From positions 151,496,447 through 151,560,446 of the forward strand of contig CANTUZ010000001.1 of the NCBI GenBank assembly GCA_947846985.1: a DNA stretch of 64,000 bases, written 5' to 3'. A model generated the notes under the pieces. That model was not told the origin of the DNA, did no database searches, and saw only the letters and a program-made list of their open reading frames with translations. Positions 13,501 to 27,344 of this stretch are shown one piece after another. The DNA is from Fratercula arctica (Eukaryota > Chordata > Aves > Charadriiformes > Alcidae). The position numbers and the translations under genes are program-made. Positions within the stretch are counted from its first letter, which is position 1, and each line of letters begins with the position of its first letter.

Positions 13501-15009
13501 ATTAAAATGGCTATCTGCTTTTCTTAAAAGGAAGACTTATATGATTTTCCAGCTTCCTTCCTTATAAAAACTTAAGTCCTCTAGTGTAACCATGCAGCTT
13601 GACGACTGGCTATGCCTCAATTTCCAGAAGAGATGCAAGCATCTTGCAGTAAGTCACAGGAAAACTGGCACATTAGGTCTGTGCTCAGTGAGCCACAGGG
13701 ATTTCCCATTTTTTGCGTCATGGAATTCAAGAAGCCGGCTAGAATATTTAAAAGAGTTTAGTTTCTGACTGTTTAGATAGCACTTCTCTTCCTGTACATA
13801 ATTTCCTTCAGTCATAATTAGCATCACCCAGGAGTCCTCAAATCAAGATCATCCTCCTGAAAACTAAAGGTTGGACAATTCTGATAGGAGACACTTAAGC
13901 TCTATGTCCAGAGAGGAAGGTCGATGACTATCAGTGTACGCTGTAAGTTATATGTTCTTACACAGGACATTCCTAATAACTGAAATGGGTAAGGTGAGGT
14001 ATCTTTTCTGATTTATTTTAGGTCGATGGGGATATTATTTACTTTCTCATATTTTCACGTAAGAATAGTAATGCACAAGCATTACTGAGACAGCTAAAGG
14101 AGGACAGATAGGAAAAACAACTTCATGAAAAGCATCTGCGGAGAATACTGCAGTCCAGCTATGTTATATTATCAAGGTGGCCATGCAGCAACTTGAAAGA
14201 GAGACAAAAGGGTCTTACTGCAAATGGCCTGCCAATGTCTGAAAGCAAGCATTTTAACTCTTCATGGACAAACATCTACTTTTTGAATGAAAACCTCTTA
14301 AGGACACAGCCAGCAAGTGATCAAATGCCTGTGTAACCTAAAACGAGATCTCAGAGATTCTAGATCATTCTATGGCATTTTGTGTAATGTTATCACTATG
14401 GTTTTTTGCAGGTGACAAATAACATAAATCCTCATTTACAAATGCAGTGGCAACAGTGTAAAGAGATGTATATTTTGCGTCGGAACATGCAAATAACTTT
14501 TAAGGACTACATAATATATACTAAATACACACACAAAATTTACATCCATAGTAAAGATGGATGAGAATAGTTCTCCTTAGATGGGAAACTGTAGGATGAA
14601 ATATCAAATGAATCAGGTGATTGTTTCTAACAGGGTTGCATAGATACGGGTTCAATATGGCCTACTCAAGGTCCATCCAAGGTCAAACTCTCAATTTGAA
14701 CTTGAAGCAAATTCCTCTCCAGTGAGCCATAATCCTCATCCTGTTAAAATTCTTCTCAGTCCAGTGATGAAGGCTTTGATTGCTTTAATTATGACCAAAA
14801 TACACTAACAGAAACTTCAGAAAACGTCGTCAGGACCTATAGTAAAATTTAAGCCATTTCAGTTCTTTTGTCGGAAGGAGAGCTGGTGAACTGGGAGAAT
14901 AAGGCGGGGTGGGACTAGAGGAGTGAAAGTGAAACAGTTTAACTATCTTCCAACAGTAAGATAAGCAAACCAATTAAAAGGATTGTCATCCTGTAATTAC
15001 CAGAGAGCT

Positions 15010-15300
15010 CTGTATTACAGAGGGAGCTGAAGCTCTGTTGCACAACAAACAGTCATGCTTGTAATTTAATATGAATAATGAGCCAGATGCATGAACAAGA
15101 CCATTAAATTGTTATCACAAGCAGCCATGTCCCTCATTGATTAATGACTCTGTGCGTCACCAAGGAAAGGAACTCCATTTTTAAGTATGGATCATCATCA
15201 TCAATGTTGCCAAAGCAACCGGCTGTCTGCTTTTGACTTACCCCTGAATGTGGCAATTAAACCATTATATGAGGAAACAAAACAGTGATTATTCTCTTAT
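15010..15300. other. Possible conserved non-coding element
   Basis: Repeat-free stretch with TGTAATTTAATATGAATAATG, CCATTAAATTGTTATCAC, TCATTGATTAATGACTC and TGCCAAAGCAACCGG. The density of homeodomain and Sox-like words suggests an enhancer, but this is texture only. Confidence 0.25.
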
Positions 15301-15830
15301 GTGGAAAACTGAAGGCTGTTAAAGAATAAGGGACTGGGGAAGCCAGATTTGTTTCCCAAGATAAATGCACCCGTGCAAGAACCATGTTCAAGGTCAGAGT
15401 ACATTCTCAGTACAAAATAAATCATGGTCCCCCGACTCAGTTTCAAATTCAATGCTAATCATAAAATCTTGAATAGTTTCACACACTAGTAGAAACCTAG
15501 CAGAACCAACAGAAAGACATGAATAAAAAAAAATGTCTGAAAAACACTTATTTTACAGCAAATAAAATCAACTTGCAGAAGGCATAGTTAAGTAAGAAAA
15601 CAGGTGAATTCTCTATATACGCTTTTTATAGGGAGGAGTATTTACAGAGAGAATACGTATGTGCATATACACAGATAGATGAATATACGCTCCACATGAC
15701 TCATACAAAAATGTATGCTTGACCCTGCGTTTGGGTTTTTTTGTTGTTGTTTTGGGTGTTTTTTGTTAATGTAAGACTCATACAGAATGTTCTACCAAAA
15801 GCAGCTAAAACCTGGCTTCTTCCAACTTAC

Positions 15831-15931
15831 AAGCTTCCCGGAGTTTTTCCTTGTCGTAATGTAGCCCCTCATATTCTTGTAAATTAATCCTGTTCACTCT
15901 GATCCGCAGACGGTCTGGGATGGAATGAGGA
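15831..15931 (-). CDS. DGKI: DGKI exon after the accessory domain (PHSIPD to KLREA)
   Basis: 101 nt after acceptor TTTTCTTGCAG, ending GCT T before donor GTAAGT. The leading T completes Asp (GAT) with the 32267 exon, or Val with the 63-nt candidate; the trailing T completes Ser with the next exon. Its 33 codons run from PHSIPDRLRIRVNRINLQEY to EGLHYDKEKLREA. LRIRVNxI and YDKEKLREAS are type IV DGK hallmarks. Confidence 0.96.
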
Positions 15932-17298
15932 CTGCAAGAAAAGAAGAAAGCTTCTTAGATGAAATGTTCCGTGGAAGAGCAAAACGAAAATAGGATATGA
16001 AGTGATTTTAGTCTTCTCTGAAAGAAGAAAAAGAACAAGACTATTCAAAATTGGGGCAACTCCTCACAGGCCCATCACTGCATTTAAAATTATGACTACC
16101 CACCACACAACAACATAGACATTAGACTGTAAATGACAAGCAAGATCAAGAAGCCCACCTGCTGGCTGTGTGGTCTGGAATTATAGAGGTTTTTCTGAGT
16201 TCTCCAACCTCTATATAGCTACTCCTCCTCTCTGCAGTTTGCCTTTTTGTACATCCCTAAAGCCCTACCACAGCCAGTAGATCTGTCAAACTGTGTTTCA
16301 GGACACAGATGCTTTCTTGGGAAGCCTCTCAGGACAACCATTCCTCTGCCCATGAGAGCATCCACTCCTGTATCCCTAGAGGATTCTCATTCAGCATTTC
16401 TGTTCTGGGAAAGAGGCAACAGAAATGTGGCTAAGAAATGCATTTCCACAATAGTGAGTCCAATACACAAAATCCAGGAGGACTTTCAAAAGCAGCAGCA
16501 GCAAGGAACTGCATTTCTACAGATTTCAGGCAGATTTAGATACCTCAACTGTCTATATAATTTTGAAACATTCAGTGGGTCCCTATCTATAAATTTAGGT
16601 GTCCATATATTGATAGAAAGTTGTCCTGAAAAGCTTTGTTTTGATTTCATTCTGGCTTCCACCTTATTGTAACCTATCACTTGATTTTGTAAGTTTAGCT
16701 GAATTCTATGTAAGTTAACTTGGCTACATTTGCATTTTCTAATTTTAAAGAAAGATAGATAACCTGTGTATTATCATGCATATATCAAATGTCTGTCCTG
16801 TGAGAACTGGCCCCTGGCTCAGTTAAAAGTAGATTCTTTATCCTGTGTCTTCCACCAAAAGACCATCTATTTTCTCTGTTTTAATCTAGCTACCAACAGA
16901 ACTCTGCCAGTGGTATTGCCACCAAATACACGCGCTGCCTTTTAAAAGTTGAAATACTGTGCTCTGTCATAAATATGCAGGCTTACTTTTTTGTTTGTCT
17001 CAGTTTTAAGGTATTTGACCCACTGCATTTGCACTGCTAGTTTAAACTGCAATCAGGACAAGCCACATTTCAAAAACGCAAAGTTTTTCTTTCTTTTTAA
17101 ACGAGTACTTTTTTTTGTGCCTGAAAATACTGTAGACCTGATAAAACACATGGTTTGTGACCATCTCTTGGTAGAGCCTTTGGGATGGCAATTAGCAATT
17201 ATTTCAGCATTAGTTTAGCGCATGCTTTCTCTCTGGGTATAAACAGCTCTGTCACATCTGGACAGATGAAAATAAGGATGGAAAATCAAGTCACAGTT

Positions 17299-17314
17299 AA
17301 AAAAAAAAAAAAAA
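17299..17314. repeat. Poly-A run
   Basis: Sixteen consecutive A. Confidence 0.85.
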
Positions 17315-18359
17315 GCTTTTTTGGCACAAGCACTCTGCCTATAAAGTGATAAAGAGTTGAAGACGCCTTCAAAATTGGAGTGTAAGACAACATGCTAGAA
17401 GGAGCTGCACTGAAGAAATTCGCATTCTGAACCAGACTTTCTATATTAATGATGAAAATAAGACTAAAATACATGAAGAATAACTTAGAAGAAATCATAA
17501 ATGCTTAACAGCGGCAGCAAGACTGATGTACTCAGACACATGTAGGCTGCCCGATGTTTTTCCTGTGCTGATTGAGAGGGACTATTGCATCAAAGTGTCC
17601 CAAGACATCAGCAAACTGCCCATATTTAAGATAAGCTTTTGCAGTTTGATAACAGACACCTGGGGTGGTAACTTCCAGCACAGCTTCCGGGGGCAGCTAA
17701 CTCAGGTGCCCTTACATCGTCCTACAGAACAGCACGCTCCACCTGCAGGCTCTACAGCTGGCTCAGCGACCCAGAGAAGACGAGTGGCATGCAAATGGAG
17801 GGGAAAGGTGCACTGGTGGAACAAGAACATAATCGCACTGAATCTGACGCTTTTTTTCAGTCCTTTCTTTTCTTTTCAAGACAAGTTTAAATGTCATCTT
17901 GCTGGCTGAGAAACTAACACAGTCTGAGGAGCTACATTCCATTCCAAGTTCTATAAAATGCAATTCAAAACCAAAAATTATAGGAGATTTTATTTTTAGC
18001 CAAGAAAAGATAAGAAAATGTTTAAGTCAGAAAACATAGGAATTTAAATGCATAGTCTTTGTCTGGGGGGAGAACAGAAATATTTCACTGCACATAGTAG
18101 GGTTCATGAAAATGACAGACTGACAACTCTGACAAGTGAAGCCTTTTATGCACTGGCACAATATGGGAAGAAGCTACGTTGCTTTTCCCGTAATGTTCTG
18201 CCACCACCCGTGATGATGAAGGTAGCTGTCTTCCAGACAATCCGTTCACAACCTGGGGATTGTTGGTAGGTGTGGGGCAGGGACTGCTCATAAATACTTC
18301 TTTGAGCTCAGCAGGCAGGAAAAGGGGGAGACAGAATTCAGCAACTTATTTCTGTTTGT

Positions 18360-18800
18360 TATGGTTTGAGAAATGCACAACAGTTTATTGTCATTTAGAC
18401 AATTATTCTATCACCCAATGACCCCTCCCCACCCAGGAAAGGGAACTGGAGAAAAATAAAGAAACCTGAAGGTTGAAATACAAACAGATTTAATAGAGTA
18501 AGACTAAATAATTCACATTAATAATACTAAAGAACCTATATTGATCTTGATGACAATATAAGATATACAACGATTATACTCCGCCCATTGTATCAGCAGG
18601 AAGCTGTGCACTCCCAGCAACGGGCAGCGAACATCAGACACTGTGAGTGCTACGGCTTCAGGAGGAAGGGAAGGGCTCAGGGGTCCGGCACCGGGGCAGG
18701 AAGTTCTCTGGAGTACCGCCATTAAGGGAGAGAGAGCACTACACAGCAAACTTTCTAGATTTATACTGAATGTGACGTTCATAGTATGAAATAATCCTGT
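18360..18800. mobile_element. Possible degenerate LTR remnant
   Basis: Features recalling avian ERV LTRs in reverse orientation: CAACAGTTTATTGTC, AATACAAACAGATTTAATAG, a run of TAATAATAC and AATATAAGATATACAACG, then a GC-rich block (GGGGTCCGGCACCGGGGCAG). No paired ends or coding sequence were found, and the call rests on composition. Confidence 0.25.
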
Positions 18801-21036
18801 TGGCCAGCTTGCATCAAGTGCCCAGATCTCACTCCTCCTCATTCCTGCACGTGGCTAAACTGAAAAACATTGAGACCTTGAAACCCACCTAGCATAGCTG
18901 GCTATAAAGTAAATATTTTCACAGATTCGGGTACTAGAGTTTTCTAAAAGTGCAGTTTTCCCAAGCATTAGAAGAGAAATTAGTCCTGTGTTGCTCAAAC
19001 ACTGTTGTAACACTTGACAAAGACAGCCATCCTCACTCTGTGCTGAATTAAGTTTAAGCCAAGTGTAAACTCAACCCAAAAAAACTGTCTCAAACTGTTG
19101 TTTCTCCTGAAACTAGAACAAAATCTGTACTTTTGTGTCAAAATCTTTCAGCAACCCAAGCTGGAACTCTGCAAATAATATGCTTTCCAATCACCAGTTC
19201 AAAATAACTGCTTGACCAAAAAGCTGGTACTCGCGCAGAAGAATTATGCAGCCCAGCACAGGGAATATTTGCCCACCAAACCAGAACCACACCATGGCCA
19301 CCCCCCTACTTGCTCTTTTCCATTTCTTCCTTGCTGCAGAGCTCCTCTGTGTATGATGCTCAGACCCTCCCTTCCACTCTGTGACCCAGTGCTGCTCTCC
19401 GTACTAGAGGGAAAACAGTTTAGCACAGGAACTTTGCATCTTCCTGGGGTAAACTGTAATTTTAACTCCTAATAGAAGATCACCAACTCCTCTCCTTGAT
19501 TTGTCCTCTTTCATCTTCATTAGCAGATATTTAAGTGATACTTTTCTTTTAAACATCCCTTGCATCCCATCAGTCTGGCTTCCCCAGCAACCTACTGGTG
19601 TCCTTCACTGTTAAGCGATGCATTTGTTTATGTATTTTTGTAACTCTGCACTGTCTGTGCAGAATTTACTACAGCTACAAGGATCTTTAATGCTTCCCAC
19701 TCACAATTTCACTTCCTCTCCTTCCACAAACTGGCCTTCTCGCATTCTTTAGGTGCATGGCAGGACAGGAGTGTGCCTGGTACAGGCAACTGGAGACAAG
19801 CCATGCTCTGTTATGGGACATACTGGGAACAGGGCAGGTAATCCTCTCCCCAGCTTCCATAGGAGCTTGTCTTAGTCATGCAATTGTTTCCATTTCCAGA
19901 TGTTGAGGTGAAACAACTCAAGCAAGCCTGGGGTCACTAAAAAAACCCATAACTGTTAACAAATATTTTTTTGTCTCATCCAGAAAAATCATCATTGAAT
20001 CAGAAGTGACTTTAAAAGCTGCTGTTTCAATATTTCTGTTTAGTACTTATATGTAACTATAATGTTTGAGTTTTAAGAAGTGATAATTTTTTCTGTGGTT
20101 TCTGGTTTAGATAAGAAAGATGAAGGAAAAGAAAAGGAAGTAGGGATGCAGCCAAGTTTACACCCTTAATCTTTGACAGAGGCAAGAATTCAACAGAACT
20201 CTTCAGCCCAAAATTCAATCCCTTATTCCCAAGGCCATCAACCCATTCTTCCCCAGGGCTACACCTTCATTAGGGTAAAAGTTAGGCTTTCAATAACAGT
20301 ACAGTGATATTTTTTTGTGTTGCCTTTTTTCCCCCCTCAGAGTCCCACCAATATTTTTTACTTGTAGCTGAAAATGGAATGCCTGAAAATACTCAGATGC
20401 TTGTCTGAATAGTTATTATTACAAATGATTCTAATAACTGTCTATATTCTCTACTGGAGGGGGAAAAAGATCTAAAATCAACAGCAAATCTAAAATATTT
20501 TTGTTGCTCCAGGAGCCACGTACACTCTCCAAAAGCACCTTTTAACTAGAAAATATTTAAGAGGATACTTCCAATACTCTTGTAAAGAGTATAATTTTTT
20601 GGTATATCAGTGCACTGCATATCTCTGAATTTGCTTCTATGGAAAAAACAAACACACCATCTTAAATGCAATGTATTACCTAAGGAGAAATAGTTCTTTT
20701 CCAGGTCAAGTGTGGGAGGGCAATCAGCTGGCAAGTGTCAGTTTCCTGTTCTCCTGTTTCTCCTCCTGTTCACCCCCCTTTTTATAACAGCATGGAACTA
20801 CTCCATAAGCAAGCTGTGTGTGCTAAAACATAAGAACTGGAGAGAAACAGGACTTGTCATTTTGCCCATTTGAGAAGTTTAGCTAACTTAGTTATAAAAA
20901 TGTAACCTTGGAAACAGCAACTTTCTATAGAAAATAAACTATTATCAGAAATATGAACGCTAAGAGGTCCTTTCTACAGGGTAGAGATTTTATATACCTA
21001 GCTAAGTTCAGTCACAGGTAATACATTCATAACTCA

Positions 21037-21100
21037 CATATGTATATGTATGTGCTTACACACACCTATAAATACATATATATATACACACACATACACA
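21037..21100. repeat. TA/TG/CA microsatellite
   Basis: CATATGTATATGTATGTG, ACACACACC, ATACATATATATATACACAC; interrupted alternating purine-pyrimidine DNA. Confidence 0.85.
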
Positions 21101-21899
21101 AAAAAAAAATTTATTCAGTGACAGAAATTGAACGGTTTTGTTCATGATTTCTTTGCAAATACTCTGCTCTGTCAGAATATGGTTGTTGGCTGGCATTATA
21201 TTAATGTCCCACTAAATTTTATTACCTATTCGATATAGCTTTGGCTCTAAAATTCACTTTGTGAACATTCATTCTCTGTGCTATCAGACTGGCAATTGAC
21301 ACCAGGGAACATTGTCCTCACCATCCCACTAATGAACTCCTTCATTCACAGAACTCATGAGTTCCATACAGAGTTCTATTAAATGCAGCTGAGGAAAACA
21401 CTTCCGCCATCAATACTTCTGCAGTCTTCACAGATACTGATAATAATCCATATTATTATATGGATTGCATGGTTTACCTTGTTCAGACAAACTCAGTGTA
21501 TTAAGAAACCACAAAGCTTAAGTACATAAGCATGTCCATGTAAAAGCTAATAATAGGGTGATGAATGTCACTGAAAGCAAGCATTAGTACAGTATTAATA
21601 GAAATGGATGTTTCTAAACACTGTATAAAACAACTTGCTCAGCTATAAAGAGAGGAAAAAAGCTTTACAGATACAGCAGTAGACAATTTATAAATAAATT
21701 TGTGGGGATTGCTGCACTGCAATTTAATGTAAAATATTTAAATTTCTTACTCCTATTATTCTTGTATATGGTGTATTACATAGTCAATGAAAAGTAATTT
21801 AAAGTACAGATGAATGAATTCCATTACCTCCTAAAGAATCTAATTAAGAACCTCATTCCCCAAACACAACAATCCACTGAATTACATCCTAAAGGTCAT

Positions 21900-22220
21900 A
21901 TGCCTCATGGGACCATAAATACAGATTCAGGTCAACTGAAACATTCTGTTCATTCATGTTGATTAGCTATAATGGTTTCATTTGAAAACAAGCCTAAATA
22001 GCATAAATAGGATAGTTTACCGTATTGAATTTTAGCTGATGGACTTTTGATTAGCATGGACCAGAAGTGCACATTCGGAGCATTATTAAATAACAATCTA
22101 AATGAGCCTTGTAGAAAAGCTATGCACATTGTTTAGTCGTAACAAACTATGAAAGATTATGCAGAGATGTTATGAGGTCCTCTCAAAATTATTACGCTCA
22201 CATCAAAAAGATATGTAATC
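21900..22220. other. Possible conserved non-coding element
   Basis: Repeat-free AT-rich stretch with words such as TTGATTAGCTATAATGG, TTTTGATTAGCATGG and TTATTAAATAACAATC, typical of conserved intronic DNA. No alignment was possible. Confidence 0.2.
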
Positions 22221-24137
22221 TCAGTAAGAGGACTATTTTCTTTCCTGTTTTATCTGCAAAAATGGCTGAACAGTACAGGGAAATTGTACTACTATCTATC
22301 AGACAAACAGCATTTGACTTTTCCACACAAATACAGAAGGTCACCTAGATATTGAATAATTCCTATTATAAAGAATAGGACATGCTTTCTGGAAATTCTT
22401 AAAACCTGTAGACATTCACTAACATAAATAATTAATTTTTTTTTTATGGTTTTTTAAGTCTACCCTTCTGTGAGAAGATCCCCATCCCACGGTACACCGG
22501 GTTACACATCAGAATCGGAAACACTCTTTTTACAGGGCTAGGTCTTAGAAAGTCAACATCATGCTAGATAAACGGTTTATAAGGTGAAGTCATTTTTAAC
22601 ACCACCTACCCCACTGCTGGAAGTTGCTTACCAAAGAAGATGTGTGCATTTGTTTCCTCCTATGTCTGAACTATAGCATTTTTGGAATTCTAGAAGTGTC
22701 ACCACCACCTTCCCCCCTGCCAAAAAAACCCCATCCAAATGACCAAACCCAAAACCTAAAAACACAGAGCATTGACAGGAAAGAATGAGAAGGACTTTTT
22801 TTAGAATGCCTTTCATTCCACCCACTTGTTTAAACCCACTGAAGTAAAATCACACGCACCTATTCTGAGACTACCAGCAGAACCTGATCTACTTCCATTC
22901 ACCAAGAAAACACACTCAGCTTTTGATGAAGCTGTAACTTCCTCCTCTCACCCCTATTAATCATCCAGCAACTGGCAAAGAGATGCCAGCCAACTCATTT
23001 GGAGCACAGCTGCTTTTCCTAAGAAACGTGTTCCAGTCACCCAGGAAAGAAAAGGGGCAAAGCGAGCTTGGGTCCTGCCCTGGGCACTCCTGCGCAGCAA
23101 CCTGACAGCACTTCTGCCACGCCACCAGGTTGATTCAAGTGGGAGGACAGACGTATGCATTATACGTGCCCTAATGCCTATCTCAATTATTTATGAACCC
23201 TGTGAACAATTTCTTATGCTTTGTGTCTGCATAAAGGAAACAATAATAATAATAAACAGTCCAACAACAATACAGCAGCCTATGCACGTACAGATCTTAA
23301 TAATATTGATTCCCTAAACATAAAAGGAAAAGGAAATCTTCTACTGCCCCTCCTTCGCAAAAAATAAACTTTAGAAAAAAAATAATCACACTCCTCTGGG
23401 GCACGTTTGCAGTGACAGATTAATGAATTACCTATCTCCTAGAGAGGAAATAAACACGCAAAATTAATTAAATGTTCCAGTGTTTAGAACAATTGGAAAG
23501 AGGAAGGCAGCAACCAGAGGAGAAAAAGAAATTAACCTTACTTTTAAGATCTCATTGGGAGAGCTTGGAAATGATACATTAAAAATAACTGTGTTTTTCA
23601 CAGCATTTATCTACTTAAAACATAAGAACTGCCACAACAGAGCAGAATCATCCAGCCACTTCTGATGGGCAAATTTCAGTGCTTCACAGAAGTCCACTGC
23701 TATTTTAAGGCAAAGCTCTTACTAAGCTCTCCACCTAAAAAATACCCCTAAAAATATAAGTTCCACCACATTTTTTTTTTCTTCCATTTGCTGAGTGTTA
23801 TCCCAGATAAATCAGGTTAACCCAACTGTACTAAACCCTTTTGCACTTTCTTACCTTACACTTGCTTCAGCAAGTGCTTGAGTGTTTTGCTGTAGAAAGG
23901 CTAGACCCAGATACACATAAACTTAAACATGCACCAAAGTGCCAGGTAGGATCCTGGTCTTCGTTTTCTTTCTCCTTCACCACTCTAGCTGCAGTTCGCT
24001 CGCACTTTACACTTCCAAACACAGTGAATTCTCTGCTACTAATGATCCCACTAAGTAGAAGCCCACATGCTAAACAGGAAAAACTAATAAACAGACTCAA
24101 TTCCCTATAATTCCTGTAATGTAGAAGAGGAAAAAGA

Positions 24138-24169
24138 CATATATATATATACACACACACACATATATA
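24138..24169. repeat. AT/AC microsatellite
   Basis: ATATATATATAT followed by ACACACACACAC and ATATATAG. Confidence 0.9.
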
Positions 24170-24944
24170 GAAGCATTTCCATCCTTAACTATGCATTTAG
24201 AGAATAGCTTACTAACACTTTCTCCCTTATGCCTTGTCTCCTACTATTCGTTATTAGACAATCCTCCTACAGAAAACACCCATGTTCATCCCAACCGACA
24301 AAGATGATTCTTTTGGGCATTTGGATCTCTAAAAGCAAAAATTCTTTCCTGTTACTCCTTCGTTATTCACACAGTTTTTATATGCATACCTTGCTGCAAT
24401 CATTACCCTATAAAAGAGTATAAACTAATAAGGGGATACTTGTATTTTCATTTATGCAGATTTTGTAATAAAAAAAATAAATCACAGCTTATCCCACAGT
24501 GCTCATTTCACTTGTAAAAGATGGTAAGAGCTACGTAAGTCAATTATGTTTTATTTTTCAAATGGTAATTATTTTTTTTCAGAACTCCTTTGCATCGACC
24601 ACTCAACGCAAATGTACTCTCACATGTGCATCCTTCTCATCTCAACTGAACACCCATCTGGAAAATGCAAGTCTTTACCTTCCTTTTAAAAGAGCCTCAA
24701 TTAAAAATACAACACTTATGTTTCCTTATGCACCCTGTATAAACATTTGAAATGGATCACACTACACTTCTACTGTCTTTGCAACAAAGACCATATGTGC
24801 CTGATAATTTTTGGCTGCCCCAAATTCCCCTGCTGCAGAAAACCTGAAATTTATCTTAAGGCAGGCTATATCCATCACCAAGTCTCGTCAGAATCTGCCC
24901 TGCTGTTCAGTACTAACTGGAAGTGAAGCTCTTTGTGTTGTTCA

Positions 24945-24969
24945 AAAAAAAAAAAATTAAAAAAAAAAT
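24945..24969. repeat. A-rich run
   Basis: Two A-runs separated by TT. Confidence 0.8.
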
Positions 24970-25483
24970 CTCAAAGCAATCACATTCCAAATCAAATTTC
25001 CCTAATACCTCATGGGTTCCTATTTTAATTTGCCAGACATATTAATTGGCAGCCACAGCGCAGCAGCATGTTTAATCTATTTTTACAGATTTTAAGATAC
25101 AGAACATCTTTGACTTACAAATTAGTTTGGGGCTCACAAGCCTCTCTCTCCCTGCCTTATCCTGACAGCTGATGTCAAATGAGACATTTAAATGAACTAT
25201 CAAAACTTGGAGGTCATTTTCCAAGGGATATCCCTCAACTTGGAAGCAATACCCATTCTCCCAGACCCACAGCTTATTTATTTTTCTGCGTAAGCAATGA
25301 GGCTTATCTCAACCTTTTTTCTAGAGGCTTGCTTAGATGCTGCATCAGTGAGACAAGTTACTTGTATTACTTTCTGTTCCTTAGCAGAGTACAGCAAATA
25401 TGATCCAGGAATAAAGCACACAGAATTGGAGATCTTTCCTTGTTTGCAAAATAATAATGAGGAACTTGCAGCTTTCTGAAATT

Positions 25484-26160
25484 TCACAGAATCACAGAAT
25501 GGTTAAGGTTGGAAGACACCTCTGGAGGTCATCTGGTCCAACCCCCTCCTCAAGCAGGGGCCACCCTAGAGCAGGCTTCCTAGGACAATGTCCAGGGAGC
25601 TTTTGAATATCTCCAAGGATGAAGACTCCACAACCTCTCTGGGCAGCCTATGCCAGTGCTCAGTCATCCATACAATAAAAACATTTTTCCTGATCTTCAG
25701 AGAGAACTCCTGTGTTTCGGTTTGTGCCCATTGCCTCTTGTCCTGTCACCGGGCACCCCTGAAAAGAATCTGGCTCAGTCTTCTTTAGACCCTTCCTTCA
25801 GATACTTATAGCCACTGATGAAATCACACCTGAGCCTTCTCTTCCCCACACTAGACAGACACAGCTCTCTCAGCCTTTCCTCATGGGAGGAATGCTCCTT
25901 AGTAGCCTTCATCACCCTTCAGTGGACTCTCCCCAATAGCTCCGTATCTCTCTTGCACCAGAGAGCCCAGAAGTGCACACAGCACTCCAGTTGGTGCCTC
26001 ACCAGTGCTTAGTAGAGAGTAAGGATCACCTGCCTTAACATGCTGGCAACACTCCTAATGCAGTCCAGGATACCATTAGCCTTCTTTGGCACAAGAGTAC
26101 GTTGCTGGCTCATAGTCAACTGGGTGTCCACCAGGACCCACAGGCTTTTTTCTACAAAAC
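25484..26160 (-). mobile_element. CR1 LINE 3' fragment
   Basis: The plus strand begins TTTCACAGAATCACAGAATG, the reverse complement of the CR1 3' terminal octamer repeats (ATTCTGTG twice). It continues GGTTGGAAGACACCTC and CATCTGGTCCAACCCCCTCC, the standard CR1 tail. About 680 bases of the 3' end are present, 5'-truncated as usual for CR1. The frame is broken by several stops. It provides part of the evidence that the genome is avian. Confidence 0.93.
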
Positions 26161-26859
26161 TGAAATTTGCTTTTTAAATTATTCAGTCAGTTTTCCCAAA
26201 TAACTCTTGGTTTGTTGAATGTTTTATATGCCATCTATTGCATGCGCTCAGTCTTTAGAACAGAAAAGTGTTGGTGGGGGGTTTTTTTAGCGTATACCAT
26301 TGACTTTCTTCTATGATATAATAGGAATCATCCTTGGAATCAAGTTTTTGCTCTGAATAGCTGGATTTATAGCTCTGAAATTTGTGATTTTCCAACATGT
26401 ATTTCAAATTTTTTTCTTTGATAGTCCTAATGCATTTGAAAATATGTCCATCATAAGAGTGGCAAAGCAAGAACATAAAAGCGATGTCAACACAAAGCAA
26501 AACATGTCTTTTTTCACTGAATAGTAAAAAGCATTTCTGGAAGCAAACAACACTGCCTGAGTTGACATATTATATTAACAGGCATTTTGGTTTTTTGGTT
26601 GAGAATTGGGGGGGGGGGAATTTGTTTGCTTGTTTTAATTGTGGACGCACCAAGGTTTACATAATATGGCATGTTTCCGTAAACAAAATGAATTAGAAGA
26701 TACCAACTTACAATGGTACAATAGTACAAGTGTTTTTAAGTGCCAATTCACCACATTTTAAAAAAGACTTAAGGCTCTTGAATAATTTAGCTACTATCTA
26801 GAAAGTTAGTACAGTGGAGTTGCTGACAATCAATATATTGCCAAGGGGCAGGGGGGTTT

Positions 26860-27320
26860 GGCTCAATCTTCAATGCAGCTGCAGCCAGTGTCACGCCACT
26901 CCTCTGGGGGAGTTTCAATAAGCTCTGTCTGGAGGTATGGCTGAGAGATCAGCTCTATCTGGACATATGACTTATGGCTGAGTTTGTTCACAGTATGTTT
27001 TTGATCCAAACCAAAGAATGGAAAGCTTTCATCTCAGCTGTTTCCAGGGACGGTGCCTGGAGCTTAACTTCAGACCTGCCTGTTGCTATGGATTTGTCTG
27101 GTGACCTGGACTCTTGACTGAACCCGGTCACCATCACCAGACATGCCCTGTTCACCTTATCTGGGTACTGTGGAAGTGTGCCTTTGCTGGTGAGGCCACT
27201 GCCCTATGCCTGCCATGCTGTCACCTGAGCTCACGCTTCCCATCTGTCACTGGGTTTTACTACCCCGTCTCCTGGTTGAATGACACACAGGGTAACAGCA
27301 AAAGACCATGGAACTTTGAA
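26860..27320. mobile_element. Possible LTR or other transposon remnant
   Basis: A GC-richer block with internal near-duplications (CTCTGTCTGGAGGTATGGCT against CTCTATCTGGACATATGACT). Its composition differs sharply from the flanks and resembles avian LTR-type sequence by eye. No target duplication or coding region was found. It ends only about 20 bases from the 63-nt exon. Confidence 0.3.
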
Positions 27321-27344
27321 AGTAGATAAAAGCCAGATACTCAC

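Larger units (their letters stand above)
4701..15830 (-). other. DGKI intron with CR1 copies
   Basis: 11.1 kb. It holds CR1 fragments at 7199-7325 (hairpin) and 9686-9900, a possible CORE-SINE scrap at 10376-10505, A-rich runs at 5401-5468 and 6094-6150, and a possible conserved stretch at 15010-15300. Nothing resembling an exon was found. Confidence 0.85.
15932..27344 (-). other. DGKI intron with CR1 and possible LTR remnants
   Basis: 11.4 kb, the longest intron here. It holds the CR1 fragment at 25484-26160, a possible LTR or other transposon remnant at 26860-27320, another at 18360-18800, microsatellites at 21037-21100 and 24138-24169, a poly-A run at 17299-17314 and an A-rich run at 24945-24969. 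Stretches near 21900-22220 are repeat-free and AT-rich. No further exon was recognised. Confidence 0.8.

Noticed and set aside
16247..16672. 141-codon plus-strand open frame
   Set aside because: No recognisable domain, no promoter or splice context, opposite strand within a DGKI intron; length is within chance for 64 kb.
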